Below, piece by piece: positions 25,085 to 33,792 of a stretch of 33,877 nucleotides of DNA. Under the pieces are notes generated by a model. It saw only the letters and a program-made list of their open reading frames with translations. It was not told the DNA's origin and searched no databases. Origin of the DNA: Rhizobium lentis (GTDB taxonomy: Bacteria > Pseudomonadota > Alphaproteobacteria > Rhizobiales > Rhizobiaceae); the NCBI RefSeq assembly GCF_014200175.1, contig NZ_JACHBD010000027.1:1-33877 (forward strand), read 5' to 3'. Numbering within the stretch: the first letter of the stretch is position 1; each line of letters starts with the position of its first letter. A program made the position numbers and the translations under genes.

Positions 25085-27046
25085 ATGCTCCAAAACTCTG
25101 CTCTTACCGGTATGGAGAGTGTAGCCGCCATGCGAAGTCGTGATTGGCAGATAGGCGCATTTGTCGAGCGGATGCTCACCCGCAAAGCACGGAGTCATAC
25201 AAGTCCTGTTTCCGCGATGTGCAGCTTCTGGGGCCTAATGCGCGCCTACTGGCTTTCCGAAAGCTGGCGCGAGGCCTGGGGGCTGACATCCGCCATTCTT
25301 GTCCTCACGGCATTGTCCGCCCAGGCCAGCGTCTGGTTCGCTATCACCTCGGGCGAGTTGATCAATCGGATCGCCTACTTCCACCATCCATCCACGCCCA
25401 CGACGCCCATGGAACTGTTGAAAACAGCGGCAACGCTTGCCACGATCGCGATCATGAGGGACGTGTGTTTCACCGCTGTCCGCCATTTCTTCTCGACCAC
25501 GCTTCACCGCAAATGGCGCGCGTGGCTCGACCGACGCTTTAACGAAGCCCTGCTCGACAGCAATCATACGCATTTCCATCTTCTGCAAATGGGCTCCGAT
25601 GCGTCCGGGTCCGCTGTCCCGGCGCCGGACAATATCGATCAGCGCGTCCAGGAGTCTATCAAAGGCTTGACTGGCGGTGCTATCGGGCTGGCGATGGGCA
25701 TTGCGGGAGTCGTGCTGTCCCTTGGCTTCGTCGGCAGTAAACTTGTTGAGATGTCGAGCGAAGTCGGGGGGCTTGAGTTCCTCGGCAGCTATGGAAGCGC
25801 CTGTTTGGCCTTCATGGCGGTCGCGATTTATGTACCGCTCAACACCGTTATTGCCGCCAAGCTCGGCGGCGTTCTCCAGCGCCTGTCGGTACGCATGCAA
25901 TGGGCGGAGGGAAGCTACCGCACGGAACTGAACGCTCTCCTGCACCGCAGCTTCCATGTTGCCGTCCTCCATGGAGAAAGAGCCCAGAACGTCGTCAACA
26001 AGCGCCGGTATCTCGACATCGATCAAACTTGGGCCAGCCTAAATCGGGTGACTGCCGGCTACATGGGGTTCGAACTGGTCCATAATTTCATTGGCTCGCG
26101 GATTGTCGCCTATGCACCCGGCCTGCTCCCCTACATGGACAACAAGGTCAGCCTGCAGCACTACGTAACCGGTGCCGAACTGGCGACTGCCCTGATCAAC
26201 GAATGCTCGTGGTTCATACACGTCATGCCCGATATTGCGACGTTGAAGGCTAACGCCCGGCGAATGACCGATCTCGCGAACGCGATCGAAACCGTTCAGC
26301 GACCCGAGGAGTTTTATGCCCAAACAGGCCTTTACGAATTCCAATATACCGAGCAGGACCCGGCGCTCGGCCTGACTCTCCAGCAAATTGGCCTGCATCA
26401 TGCGGGCACCGAGCTCCCATTTCTGATCGCCGACAGACTTCAGTTCCTGCCCCGCGAATGGACCTTGGTCGTCGGCGAGTCAGGGAGCGGGAAGACCTCG
26501 CTTATAAAGGCGATAAACGGTCTTTGGGCGCACGGCCGCGGTACTGTCGCAACGCCAAGACACGCCCGAATCCTGTATGCCGCCCAGGACGTCAAGCTTC
26601 AGGCCGTGTCCTTGAAGGAGCTCGCTTGCCTTCCAGACCCGGCGAGCGATTATCAGGAGACGCACGTCGCGGTGGCGTTGCACGAGGCGGGACTCGGCGA
26701 ATTCATCGATGAGCTCCCCAACGAAGGCCGCAACGGCCAGAGCTGGGATCAGCTGCTGTCGGGAGGCCAAAAGCAGAAGCTCGTTCTTGCCAGGATCCTT
26801 TTATTACGGCCTGGCCTCATCTTTCTCGACGAGGCCACGAGCGCCCTTGACACTCAAGCAGTTCATGCATTTCACCAGGCGATCATGGATCATTGTCCGG
26901 AGGTGACTGTGATCGCCATCATGCATGACGTTTCACCCATCCGATCAGGAAGCGGCGTTGATTTCTTCGACAGCGTGCTCACCATCGAAAAAGGCGTGGC
27001 AAAGAAAATGCCCATTTCTGCCTGGCGTCAGGCGGCCGCGGGGTAA
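25085..27046 (+). CDS. ABC transporter with fused membrane and ATPase domains (ABC_membrane_2, YddA/SbmA-related)
   Basis: A 653-residue half-size transporter. The N-terminal 400 residues hold about six membrane spans and the family feature TLHRKWRAWLDRRFNEALL near residue 150, with WAEGSYRTELNALL later. The C-terminal ATPase has Walker A GESGSGKTS near 465, signature LLSGGQKQKL near 560, Walker B LIFLDEATSALD and the switch histidine IMHD. The SbmA/BacA relatives take up peptides and matter in legume symbiosis, but those lack this ATPase; fused members such as YddA have no proven substrate. The start is unsure: ATG 25085 has no ribosome site, while ATG 25130 has GGAG about 12 nt before it. 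The upstream edge abuts the IS66 relic, so the native promoter may be lost. Confidence 0.88.
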   Translation: MLQNSALTGMESVAAMRSRDWQIGAFVERMLTRKARSHTSPVSAMCSFWGLMRAYWLSESWREAWGLTSAILVLTALSAQASVWFAITSGELINRIAYFHHPSTPTTPMELLKTAATLATIAIMRDVCFTAVRHFFSTTLHRKWRAWLDRRFNEALLDSNHTHFHLLQMGSDASGSAVPAPDNIDQRVQESIKGLTGGAIGLAMGIAGVVLSLGFVGSKLVEMSSEVGGLEFLGSYGSACLAFMAVAIYVPLNTVIAAKLGGVLQRLSVRMQWAEGSYRTELNALLHRSFHVAVLHGERAQNVVNKRRYLDIDQTWASLNRVTAGYMGFELVHNFIGSRIVAYAPGLLPYMDNKVSLQHYVTGAELATALINECSWFIHVMPDIATLKANARRMTDLANAIETVQRPEEFYAQTGLYEFQYTEQDPALGLTLQQIGLHHAGTELPFLIADRLQFLPREWTLVVGESGSGKTSLIKAINGLWAHGRGTVATPRHARILYAAQDVKLQAVSLKELACLPDPASDYQETHVAVALHEAGLGEFIDELPNEGRNGQSWDQLLSGGQKQKLVLARILLLRPGLIFLDEATSALDTQAVHAFHQAIMDHCPEVTVIAIMHDVSPIRSGSGVDFFDSVLTIEKGVAKKMPISAWRQAAAG

Positions 27047-27217
27047 CGGCGGCCAGACCAAATAACCCAATCCGCTTGTCGCTCTGCTCGATTGATCCGA
27101 CTGTGCGGAGCAACCCGGGACCTCTTCATCATTCGGGTGTTTCTTCACGTTGGATCGGGACCATCGGCATTCCGGCGGCTTCTGCTTGGTCCAGGGCCTC
27201 CCAGCTTTGCAATCAAA

Positions 27218-28234
27218 TTATTCCTCCGCGTCGGAATAGTTCTTGTATTGCAGCTTCTGAAGCGATGCATCCAGCCTGAGGATGAGCCCGGTCGGTGCGA
27301 AATCAAGAGATACCTCTCCGAAAGCGGACAAGCTGGAGCTAACGAGCCGAGTGCCAAACCCCTTCTTGTACGGAGGTTCCACCACCGGACCTCCAACCTC
27401 TTGCCAAATGAAGCTCAGGCGCTTGTCGCCGGCCTCGTCGCGCACGGACCATTCGATTTCGACAGACCCTGGATCGACCGACAGCGAACCATACTTATTG
27501 GCGTTGGTAACGAGTTCGTGAAGCACGAGGGAGAAACAAAGGGCGGCCTGCGGGCCCAATTCAACTGCAGGACCGCTTGCTTTGAAACGTCCCGACGTCT
27601 CAAGTCCAAGATTAATCGCGGTCGCCTCGACAATCGTCGCCATGGTAGTGCCCAGCCAATTCTGCTGCAGCAAAATGTCGTGTGCTTTCGAATAGGCATT
27701 GATCCGGGCCGAGATCGCCTGTTCTGCATCTTCTATAGAGCTGGCGTTTCGGAAGGATTGACTGGTAATAGCCTGAATGACGGCCAGCGTATTCTTGATG
27801 CGGTGAGAGAGTTCGTGCATGAGAACCCGCTGTCGCTCCTCATTTTCTCTCTGCTCGGTCTGGTCCCTGAGGATCTTTACGAAGCCCTCGACTTTGCCAT
27901 CGTCGGACGTCAATGCCATCATCTGGCCCGAGGCCCAGAACAACGAGCCGTCTTTGCGAACGTGCCAGCGCTCATCGTTGCCATGGCCTTCCGCTAAAGC
28001 GGCGGTCATCTCCCGTTGGAGAATTCCCGCCTGCAGGTCTTCCTGGGTGAATATTACGGCTGCGGCCTTGCCGATCATCTCAGCCTCGTCCCATCCAAAG
28101 ATTCGTCGCGCGCCCTCATTCCACGTAGTCACCAGGCCATCGAGATCCGTGGAGATGATCGCATACTCGATCGCGCTCTGCAGGATTGCTTCGAGAAAGC
28201 GCTCTCGGGAATTGGCAAACAGTTTCATGATCAT
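27218..28234 (-). CDS. HWE-family sensor histidine kinase with N-terminal PAS domain
   Basis: A 338-residue soluble kinase. Residues about 12-130 form a PAS domain (AIISTDLDGLVTTWNEGARR and the following RKDGSLFWASGQM). The phosphoacceptor is His144 in HELSHRIKNTLAVIQAI. The N box HELVTNANKYGSL and the W-x-E motif (FIWQEVGGP) identify the HWE kinase family common in Rhizobiales. There are no membrane spans, so it senses an internal cue such as redox, light or a small ligand bound by PAS. No GAF, receiver or partner regulator gene is adjacent, so it is an orphan; many HWE kinases act in the general stress (PhyR/EcfG) network. It is convergent with the ABC transporter gene and preceded by a broken paralogue. 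Confidence 0.9.
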   Translation of the reverse strand: MIMKLFANSRERFLEAILQSAIEYAIISTDLDGLVTTWNEGARRIFGWDEAEMIGKAAAVIFTQEDLQAGILQREMTAALAEGHGNDERWHVRKDGSLFWASGQMMALTSDDGKVEGFVKILRDQTEQRENEERQRVLMHELSHRIKNTLAVIQAITSQSFRNASSIEDAEQAISARINAYSKAHDILLQQNWLGTTMATIVEATAINLGLETSGRFKASGPAVELGPQAALCFSLVLHELVTNANKYGSLSVDPGSVEIEWSVRDEAGDKRLSFIWQEVGGPVVEPPYKKGFGTRLVSSSLSAFGEVSLDFAPTGLILRLDASLQKLQYKNYSDAEE

Positions 28235-28239
28235 GTGAT

Positions 28240-28594
28240 GGGCCTGATCCTTTCAGGGCCTGCAAGGCTGAAAGGCCTCATCTTGAGTTATACCGGACGC
28301 CGTTGCTTTGGCAAAGAGTCGCAGCCACGACACGCCGTCCAGCAAGTCTCGGAGGAGGCTTAAGCCAGGCAGCAACGCCGATGACCCGGCCCTTTATGCC
28401 GCCGCGCCGGAACCCAGAACCGACATGGAATTGCCCTTTACGGCTGTCGGATCGATCTGAAACGCGCTGCAGAATGAACTGCTTCCAGCAAGGATCACAA
28501 GGTCCTTGTCGAGCACCAACAGAGGGGTGTCGGATGACTTGATCAGGGCGAGTGCAAAATCGAATTGCTCTGAAGTTGATGCGGTAACGGCCAT
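28240..28594 (-). pseudogene. truncated PAS/HWE-type kinase gene (N-terminal part)
   Basis: An intact 66-codon frame (28394-28594, minus) starts MAVTASTSEQFDFALALIKS and has LLVLDKDLVILAGSSSFCSAF, the start of a PAS domain common in rhizobial HWE kinases, but it stops after SVLGSGAAA. Further down, in another frame, KATASG followed by DEAF resembles the next conserved block. I read it as the head of a second kinase gene that has lost its kinase part. It could still make a 66-residue PAS-like peptide. Confidence 0.55.
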
Positions 28595-28637
28595 ATCAGC
28601 ACTTTGTGGGCTTCGAGGCTTTCGGAGCGAACGCTGT

Positions 28638-28659
28638 ACGCGCAGACAATTCTGCGCGT
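28638..28659. repeat. perfect 9-bp hairpin between the AraC gene and the kinase relic
   Basis: ACGCGCAGA (28638-28646) pairs with TCTGCGCGT (28651-28659) around CAAT. It lies downstream of the AraC-type gene, but no T run follows on either strand, so its role is open. A TATAAT-like box (minus strand, about 28696-28701) and the palindrome AACATATGTT are close by. Confidence 0.5.
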
Positions 28660-28781
28660 CGTACGGACCTGATTGTGATCCACAACTCCTAATTGATTAT
28701 AACATATGTTGACTATTAGATGTAGCTTATCCCATCCCCCAGCTTGCGCCCCGCCAAGGCGCACGTAGCCAACCGGGCTGA

Positions 28782-29594
28782 TCAAGAGCAAGTCTCCCTT
28801 GCTTCCAGCTGGAAATATTGCCCTGGGGAGACACCGAAGGCCGTCCTGAACACCGCAATGAAGGCGCTGGGGCTCGAGTAGCCGAGCGAGAAGGCGATAT
28901 CGCCGACGCTTCGGCCGACGGCGAGCCACTCCACTGCTTTGAGGAGTTTCGCCTGCTGACGCCAGGCGCGGAAACTCATGCCTGTCTCAAATTGGAAATG
29001 GCGCTGGAAGCTGCGGGGGGACATGGCCGCACGTGACGCAAGTTCATCGAGCGGCCAATCGGCACCCGGTTCATTCCGGATGTCTGAAGCGATGCTCCGG
29101 AGGCGTTCGGATCCCGGCGAGGGAAGGGACAGCGGCGCGGCTGGGCTCGTCTCAAGCTGGTCGAGAATGACCGCGACAAGGCGTTCGGCACGGGCACTGC
29201 CGGCGTCCGCACGCGGTATCTCCAGGAACGCCAGGATCAGTTCGCGGAGGAGCGGTGTCGTACCGATCACGGAGACCCGGGAGGGCAGGTTCACGACCCC
29301 GTCGGGGCGAAAGAAAAGGTAGCTGCGCTCCGTCTCCTGCAGGTATGTCACTTCATGGAGGACGCCGGACGGCACGAATACGGCGCGTTCAGGCGGAACG
29401 ATGAAGTAGCCCCGCTCGGTCTCCAGCCTTAGCGAACCACGCACGATCTGGAAAAGCTGCGCGCGGTGGTGCACGTGGAAGGAGTAGGTTCGCCCGGCTG
29501 GCTCTGCTCCACCCTGAGCGACAGCGGTGTGCGGATAATCTCCAAATTCGTCTTCCGGCAGATAGACGTTAGTGACGTTGTCGCGGGCAATCAT
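28782..29594 (-). CDS. AraC-family transcriptional regulator with cupin sensor domain
   Basis: A 270-residue regulator. Residues about 30-110 form a cupin with HVHHRAQLFQIVRGSLRLET and FVPSGVLHEV. Residues about 170-265 hold the two helix-turn-helix units (LDELASRAAMSPRSFQRHF and VGDIAFSLGYSSPSAFIAVFRTAFGVSPGQYF). Such regulators usually act as ligand-responsive activators of a neighbouring gene. It is divergent from the DUF1127 and methyltransferase genes across a 95-bp gap and may control them. A TTGACA lies at 29614-29619 within this gap. Confidence 0.92.
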   Translation of the reverse strand: MIARDNVTNVYLPEDEFGDYPHTAVAQGGAEPAGRTYSFHVHHRAQLFQIVRGSLRLETERGYFIVPPERAVFVPSGVLHEVTYLQETERSYLFFRPDGVVNLPSRVSVIGTTPLLRELILAFLEIPRADAGSARAERLVAVILDQLETSPAAPLSLPSPGSERLRSIASDIRNEPGADWPLDELASRAAMSPRSFQRHFQFETGMSFRAWRQQAKLLKAVEWLAVGRSVGDIAFSLGYSSPSAFIAVFRTAFGVSPGQYFQLEARETCS

Positions 29595-29689
29595 GGCGTC
29601 TCACAGACATAATTTGACAGACTGCCGATAACACGTCGGATGGCATTTCACTAGATTGATATCACCGCAGAACAACTTGGACGTAAGTT

Positions 29690-29941
29690 ATGACATTCGA
29701 GCTCCGACAAACTGAAATTTCGGATCGCTTTGCTCCAAGCTTGCTGACGAAGCTGGCAGCTTTGCGGTTTGGAGCGCCCGTCGTCCTTGGCTGGTGGCAA
29801 CGGCGCGAAACGGAACAGGCCCTACAGTGGCTATCGGACCGTGATCTGGCAGACATAGGCGTCGCGCGCCATGAGATCCGCGAGGTGGCGCGGTCGCAAG
29901 CGCCAATTGATGCGATGTCCGCGAAGCGGCGGGCAAGGTGA
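29690..29941 (+). CDS. DUF1127 (YjiS-type) small protein
   Basis: An 83-residue basic protein whose residues about 30-75 match DUF1127: VVLGWWQRRETEQALQWLSDRDLADIGVARHEI. The core pattern is a tryptophan-rich helix, then L-x-x-L-x-D-R-x-L-x-D-I-G. Rhizobia and Agrobacterium carry many such proteins; some act as RNA-binding or metabolic regulators. The longer N-terminus is unremarkable. The gene precedes the methyltransferase gene by 48 bp in the same direction and may share its transcript. Confidence 0.85.
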   Translation: MTFELRQTEISDRFAPSLLTKLAALRFGAPVVLGWWQRRETEQALQWLSDRDLADIGVARHEIREVARSQAPIDAMSAKRRAR

Positions 29942-29989
29942 TGGCGATACCGGTCCTCAAGCAACCGCATTATAAGAGAGGTAAGCAAG

Positions 29990-30724
29990 ATGCACGACGA
30001 CGGGCTTTTTGACGAAGAGGTTGCAGCAACCTACGACGACGATGGCGGCATCTCAGCTCCGGAACTAGTTGATCCGGCGGTCGATATCCTCGCCGAGTTC
30101 GCAGGAGGCGGGCGCGTCCTGGAGTTCGCGATCGGCACTGGCCGCCTGGCGCTTCCTCTCGCGCGGAGAGGGGTACAGGTGGAAGGCATCGAGCTTTCGA
30201 GAGCGATGGTGTCTCGCCTTCGCGCCAAAGAGGGCGGCGCGGAAATTGCGGTGGTGATCGGCGACATGGCCACCACCCGTGTCGAGCGGCGCTTTTCCCT
30301 CGTTTATCTGGTTTTCAACACGATCAACAACCTGACGTCGCAGGAAGCCCAGGTCGCTTGCTTTAGAAATGCGGCCGCGCATCTGGAAACTGGTGGGCAC
30401 TTCCTGATCGAGGTTGGCGTACCGCCGCTTCAGCGACTTCCGCTCGGCGAGACGCTCCTGGCGTTCGACCGCACCGAGACGCATTGGGGCGTCGACGAAT
30501 ACGACGTGGTAAACCAGAACTTCTCGTCACATCACATCTGGTTCCGGGATGGAAACTATGGACATTTCTCGGTCCCGTTTCGATATGCTTGGCCAGCGGA
30601 ATTCGATCTTATGGCGCGGCTGGCCGGCTTGAAACTCAACGATCGATGGGGCGGATGGAAAAAGGAGCCGTTCACAAAAGTCAGCGATCGACATGTCTCC
30701 GTTTGGCAGAAGATCGCAGATTAG
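29990..30724 (+). CDS. class I SAM-dependent methyltransferase
   Basis: A 244-residue soluble protein with the Rossmann SAM-binding core: motif I VLEFAIGTGRLALPLA near residue 45, the acidic end of strand 2 in VEGIELSRAMVSRL, IGDMATTR (motif II region) near 90 and FSLVYLVFNTINNL (motif III/IV) near 105. The target cannot be inferred; family members modify small molecules as well as macromolecules. ATG 29990 follows AGAGGTAAG. It is divergent from the AraC-type regulator gene, with the DUF1127 gene between. Confidence 0.88.
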   Translation: MHDDGLFDEEVAATYDDDGGISAPELVDPAVDILAEFAGGGRVLEFAIGTGRLALPLARRGVQVEGIELSRAMVSRLRAKEGGAEIAVVIGDMATTRVERRFSLVYLVFNTINNLTSQEAQVACFRNAAAHLETGGHFLIEVGVPPLQRLPLGETLLAFDRTETHWGVDEYDVVNQNFSSHHIWFRDGNYGHFSVPFRYAWPAEFDLMARLAGLKLNDRWGGWKKEPFTKVSDRHVSVWQKIAD

Positions 30725-31176
30725 GCGAGTGACATGTGCGGCGGAAGGCAACGGCGACCGAGACTTCCACCACGGACCCGCGCTGACAGTGCCACACAAC
30801 GGTCGCTATGTCATTGTCGCCAATGGTAGGGATATTTGGCAGCGAACTGCCCATGGGGCATGCTGTGGAGATGGTTGTTCTGTCTTCCCGGCGTAGGGCA
30901 CGCGGCGCTCCCGAGGGGGTCTGCCGAACGTATGGCAAAGTCGCCGGCAAGCGCGGGAGGCGGCGTCGTGTCGAAGTGCGCACTGTCCTTGGATTGCGCC
31001 GATAGCCTCAACGGAAACTTAAGCACTCTGTCATAATTCTAATCAATCACCTCGTCGCGGAGTGTGTGTAGCAATGTTTGAGATCCGCATGCATATGCCG
31101 CTGGAACACGATTGTCCAGCTTGTTGACCGATTGCGTCGACCGGAGCCTGGCGGCCCGTGCGACGGGAGTGAGACG
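30725..31176. other. intergenic region before the chemotaxis receptor gene
   Basis: No supported gene; overlapping short frames on both strands lack ribosome sites. The AT-rich part at 31015-31050 (CTGTCATAATTCTAATC) is the likeliest promoter area for the receptor. A TTG at 31078 opens an in-frame extension of the receptor but has no ribosome site. Confidence 0.5.
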
Positions 31177-33147
31177 ATGCCATCCAAATTTTTCACCCGC
31201 ATCAGTGCTAAACTGACCGCCATGTCAGCGGTTGGCATCTTCATGGTTTTCACCTTGCTAGCGGCGGTCTGGATTGGCGGCGCTTCGGTGGGAAGAAGCT
31301 CCGAATTCGGTCGAATGCAGCTGGTGATTTCCCGGGATCTGGTGGACGCGAAAGCATCGCTGCGCGGCATGGTGATGGGAATGTTGGAATTGCGCCTCGC
31401 GGAGACTTCGACCGACGTAACGAAAGCGCGCGACTATGTGGCCAAACGGCATGAATCGGTGACAAAATACCTGGCAAGCGCAAGCGCTCATGTGACACTT
31501 CAGTCCAACAAAGACCGGATAGCAAAAGTTGCCGAGCTGACGGGCCAGTGGATGACCGAATACGAAGTTCTTTCACGCAGAATCGACGTTAGATTAGGCA
31601 ACGCTGCCAATGGTGTCGAAGCCTCTGCTGAGGAAAAAGCTGCACAAGGCAAGCTCCTGGATATTGCCGACCAAATTGGCGCGCTGCTCGATGAGTGCGT
31701 GAATGCGACGAAAAGCAAAGCGGACGAAGCGGGAGTGCAGATGGCGTCGGCATCGGCCCTGGCTCTGCAACTCAGCCTTGGAATGGGGTTTCTCGTTGTA
31801 GCGACGCTCGTCGCTTCGGCGATTTTCGGTTCAAAGGCGATCGCTCGCCCAATCGGCCAGTTGACAGCGAGCATGAGACAGCTTGCCGACGGTAACCTCG
31901 AAACCGCAGTGCCGTGCGCAAGTCGGACCGACGAGATCGGCGAAATGGCGGCCGCTGTGAACGTGTTTAAGCAAAACGGCATTCGGATGCACCACCTCAA
32001 TGCCCAGGAACGTGCCCTGCACGAAAAGAGCGCGGATCTGTCGTCAAATATTTCGACCGTCGTCGCTGCGGCTGTTGCCGGAGACTTTACCCGGCGAATT
32101 GAGAAAACCTATGACAATCCTGATCTCGATCGTTTCGCGGGAAGCGTCAACGAGCTCGTAACCTCCGTGCACAGCGGCGTTAGTGAGGTGCAGCGTGTCA
32201 TCGCGGCATTGGCGCATGGTGACCTCACCGATGAGATGCGAGGCGCATTCCAAGGTTCATTCGGAGAACTCAAGCGCGATGTGAATGCAACGATGGACGG
32301 TTTGAGAACCGTGATGGCAGAAGTCCGCGCGGCGATCGACGCGATCAACTCCGGCACTGGCGAGCTCAGCAATGCGTCCGGCGACCTGTCCAAACGTACC
32401 GAACAGCAGGCGGCCGCATTGGAGGAAACCGCCGCAAGTCTGGAGGAGATCACATCGGCGGTGAAGAGTTCCACAGACCGCGCGGCCGAAGCCAGTCACA
32501 TGGTTGACGAGGCGCGCAGAAGCACGGATCAATCGAGCGCGGTGGTCACCGATGCCGTGGCGGCCATGGGACGTATCGAAAGGGCCTCTGGCGAGATCAG
32601 CCAGATCATCAATGTCATCGACGAGATTGCGTTTCAAACGAACCTGCTTGCGCTGAACGCCGGCGTCGAGGCAGCGCGCGCCGGGGAGGCCGGCAAGGGG
32701 TTTGCGGTCGTCGCCCAGGAGGTCCGCGAGCTTGCGCAGCGTTCCGCCCGCGCCGCTAAGGACATCAAGGATCTGATTACCCGTTCTGGCAGCGAAGTGC
32801 AGACTGGTGTGAGACTTGTGACCGCCACCGGCGAAGCACTGAACCTGATCCAAGGTCAGGTTTCCAAGATAAACGAACACGTTCAGTCGATCGCCACTGC
32901 GGCAAGAGAACAAACGACTGGTCTCTCAGAAGTCAATACGGCCATCAATCAGATGGATCAGGTCACGCAGCAAAACGCGGCCATGGTGGAGGAGGCCACC
33001 GCAAGCACTAACCGGTTGGCAGACGAAGTCGTTTCTCTATCCCGGTTGATTTCACGATTTAAGGTGCAAGCCGGCGGGCGGCCTGCGATTTCGTTTGCAG
33101 GACCGACCAGCCATACCGCTCCGGCCTCGCCAGCGCGCGCTGCGTAA
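31177..33147 (+). CDS. methyl-accepting chemotaxis protein
   Basis: A 656-residue receptor. Membrane span 1 is at about 13-36 (AVGIFMVFTLLAAVWIGG). A helical periplasmic sensor of about 155 residues (four-helix-bundle type) follows, then span 2 at about 193-216 (LSLGMGFLVVATLVASAIFG). HAMP domain 1 runs to about 270, a second HAMP-like stretch lies near 310-370 (AGDFTRRI, HGDLTDEM), and the cytoplasmic signalling bundle follows with its hairpin tip DEIAFQTNLLALNAGVEAARAGE at about 481-503, which binds CheA and CheW. It ends in a Pro/Ala tail without the NWETF-type CheR/CheB docking pentapeptide. ATG 31177 follows GGGAGTGAG. The ligand is unknown. Confidence 0.93.
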   Translation: MPSKFFTRISAKLTAMSAVGIFMVFTLLAAVWIGGASVGRSSEFGRMQLVISRDLVDAKASLRGMVMGMLELRLAETSTDVTKARDYVAKRHESVTKYLASASAHVTLQSNKDRIAKVAELTGQWMTEYEVLSRRIDVRLGNAANGVEASAEEKAAQGKLLDIADQIGALLDECVNATKSKADEAGVQMASASALALQLSLGMGFLVVATLVASAIFGSKAIARPIGQLTASMRQLADGNLETAVPCASRTDEIGEMAAAVNVFKQNGIRMHHLNAQERALHEKSADLSSNISTVVAAAVAGDFTRRIEKTYDNPDLDRFAGSVNELVTSVHSGVSEVQRVIAALAHGDLTDEMRGAFQGSFGELKRDVNATMDGLRTVMAEVRAAIDAINSGTGELSNASGDLSKRTEQQAAALEETAASLEEITSAVKSSTDRAAEASHMVDEARRSTDQSSAVVTDAVAAMGRIERASGEISQIINVIDEIAFQTNLLALNAGVEAARAGEAGKGFAVVAQEVRELAQRSARAAKDIKDLITRSGSEVQTGVRLVTATGEALNLIQGQVSKINEHVQSIATAAREQTTGLSEVNTAINQMDQVTQQNAAMVEEATASTNRLADEVVSLSRLISRFKVQAGGRPAISFAGPTSHTAPASPARAA

Positions 33148-33792
33148 AGGCACTGGCAAATCGGTAAGCGCCTAAGCAGTCTACGCCGTGAGAAGTCGAA
33201 GACCATTCAGTAGGCGCTGGTTGCTCCCGGTCATCCGTGACCACTACAAATGAACTGGCCAAGGCTGTAGGTCACGGAGACGAACTGGAGGACGCCGGCA
33301 GCGAGCGAGGTTTCGTTCCGGGTTCGATATTTGCCGACGGCTGGCGGGCTCGCCATCTCGACTGTCGGATTGCGAATTGATCGACCCGCTGCCGAGCGGC
33401 TTTCTCGACGACTACCAGATCAATAGGTTCCCGCCCGTGGACGCGCCTGCACGCTAAGCGCCCGACGGTCCAGGGTCGTCCGGTTCCTCCGGCGGTTTTC
33501 CGCTGCACACAGGTCCGCCTTCTGGTCAGTTTCAAATAGCATCGGGACATTCCAAAACCTTCAAAGGGGAAGCCGTTGTTTTTCTGGCATGTCGCACTTG
33601 GAAATAGAATGTACCCCGCTACAGTACGTGTCAAAGCTGGTTAGAGGTGCGGCGCCGCCAGCCAGTTAGAAACGCGACACTGGCACTGGCGCTCAGCCCC
33701 CGACCGAACCGGCTGGGCCGGGTTGCAAGGGTAGGGAGGGGGCGGGTGAGAGGCGCCCTTCGGCTTTAGCTTTGAGACTATACCGACACCAT
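33148..33792. other. intergenic region with no supported gene
   Basis: The minus-strand frame at 33272-33634 (120 codons) has biased, Arg-rich composition and no ribosome site. A short plus frame ending at 33459 (FLDDYQINRF) could be a scrap of a former gene. No repeat or terminator stands out. Confidence 0.45.

Noticed and set aside
33272..33634. 120-codon minus-strand frame near the right end
   Set aside because: Arg-rich, no ribosome site, no protein-like pattern.
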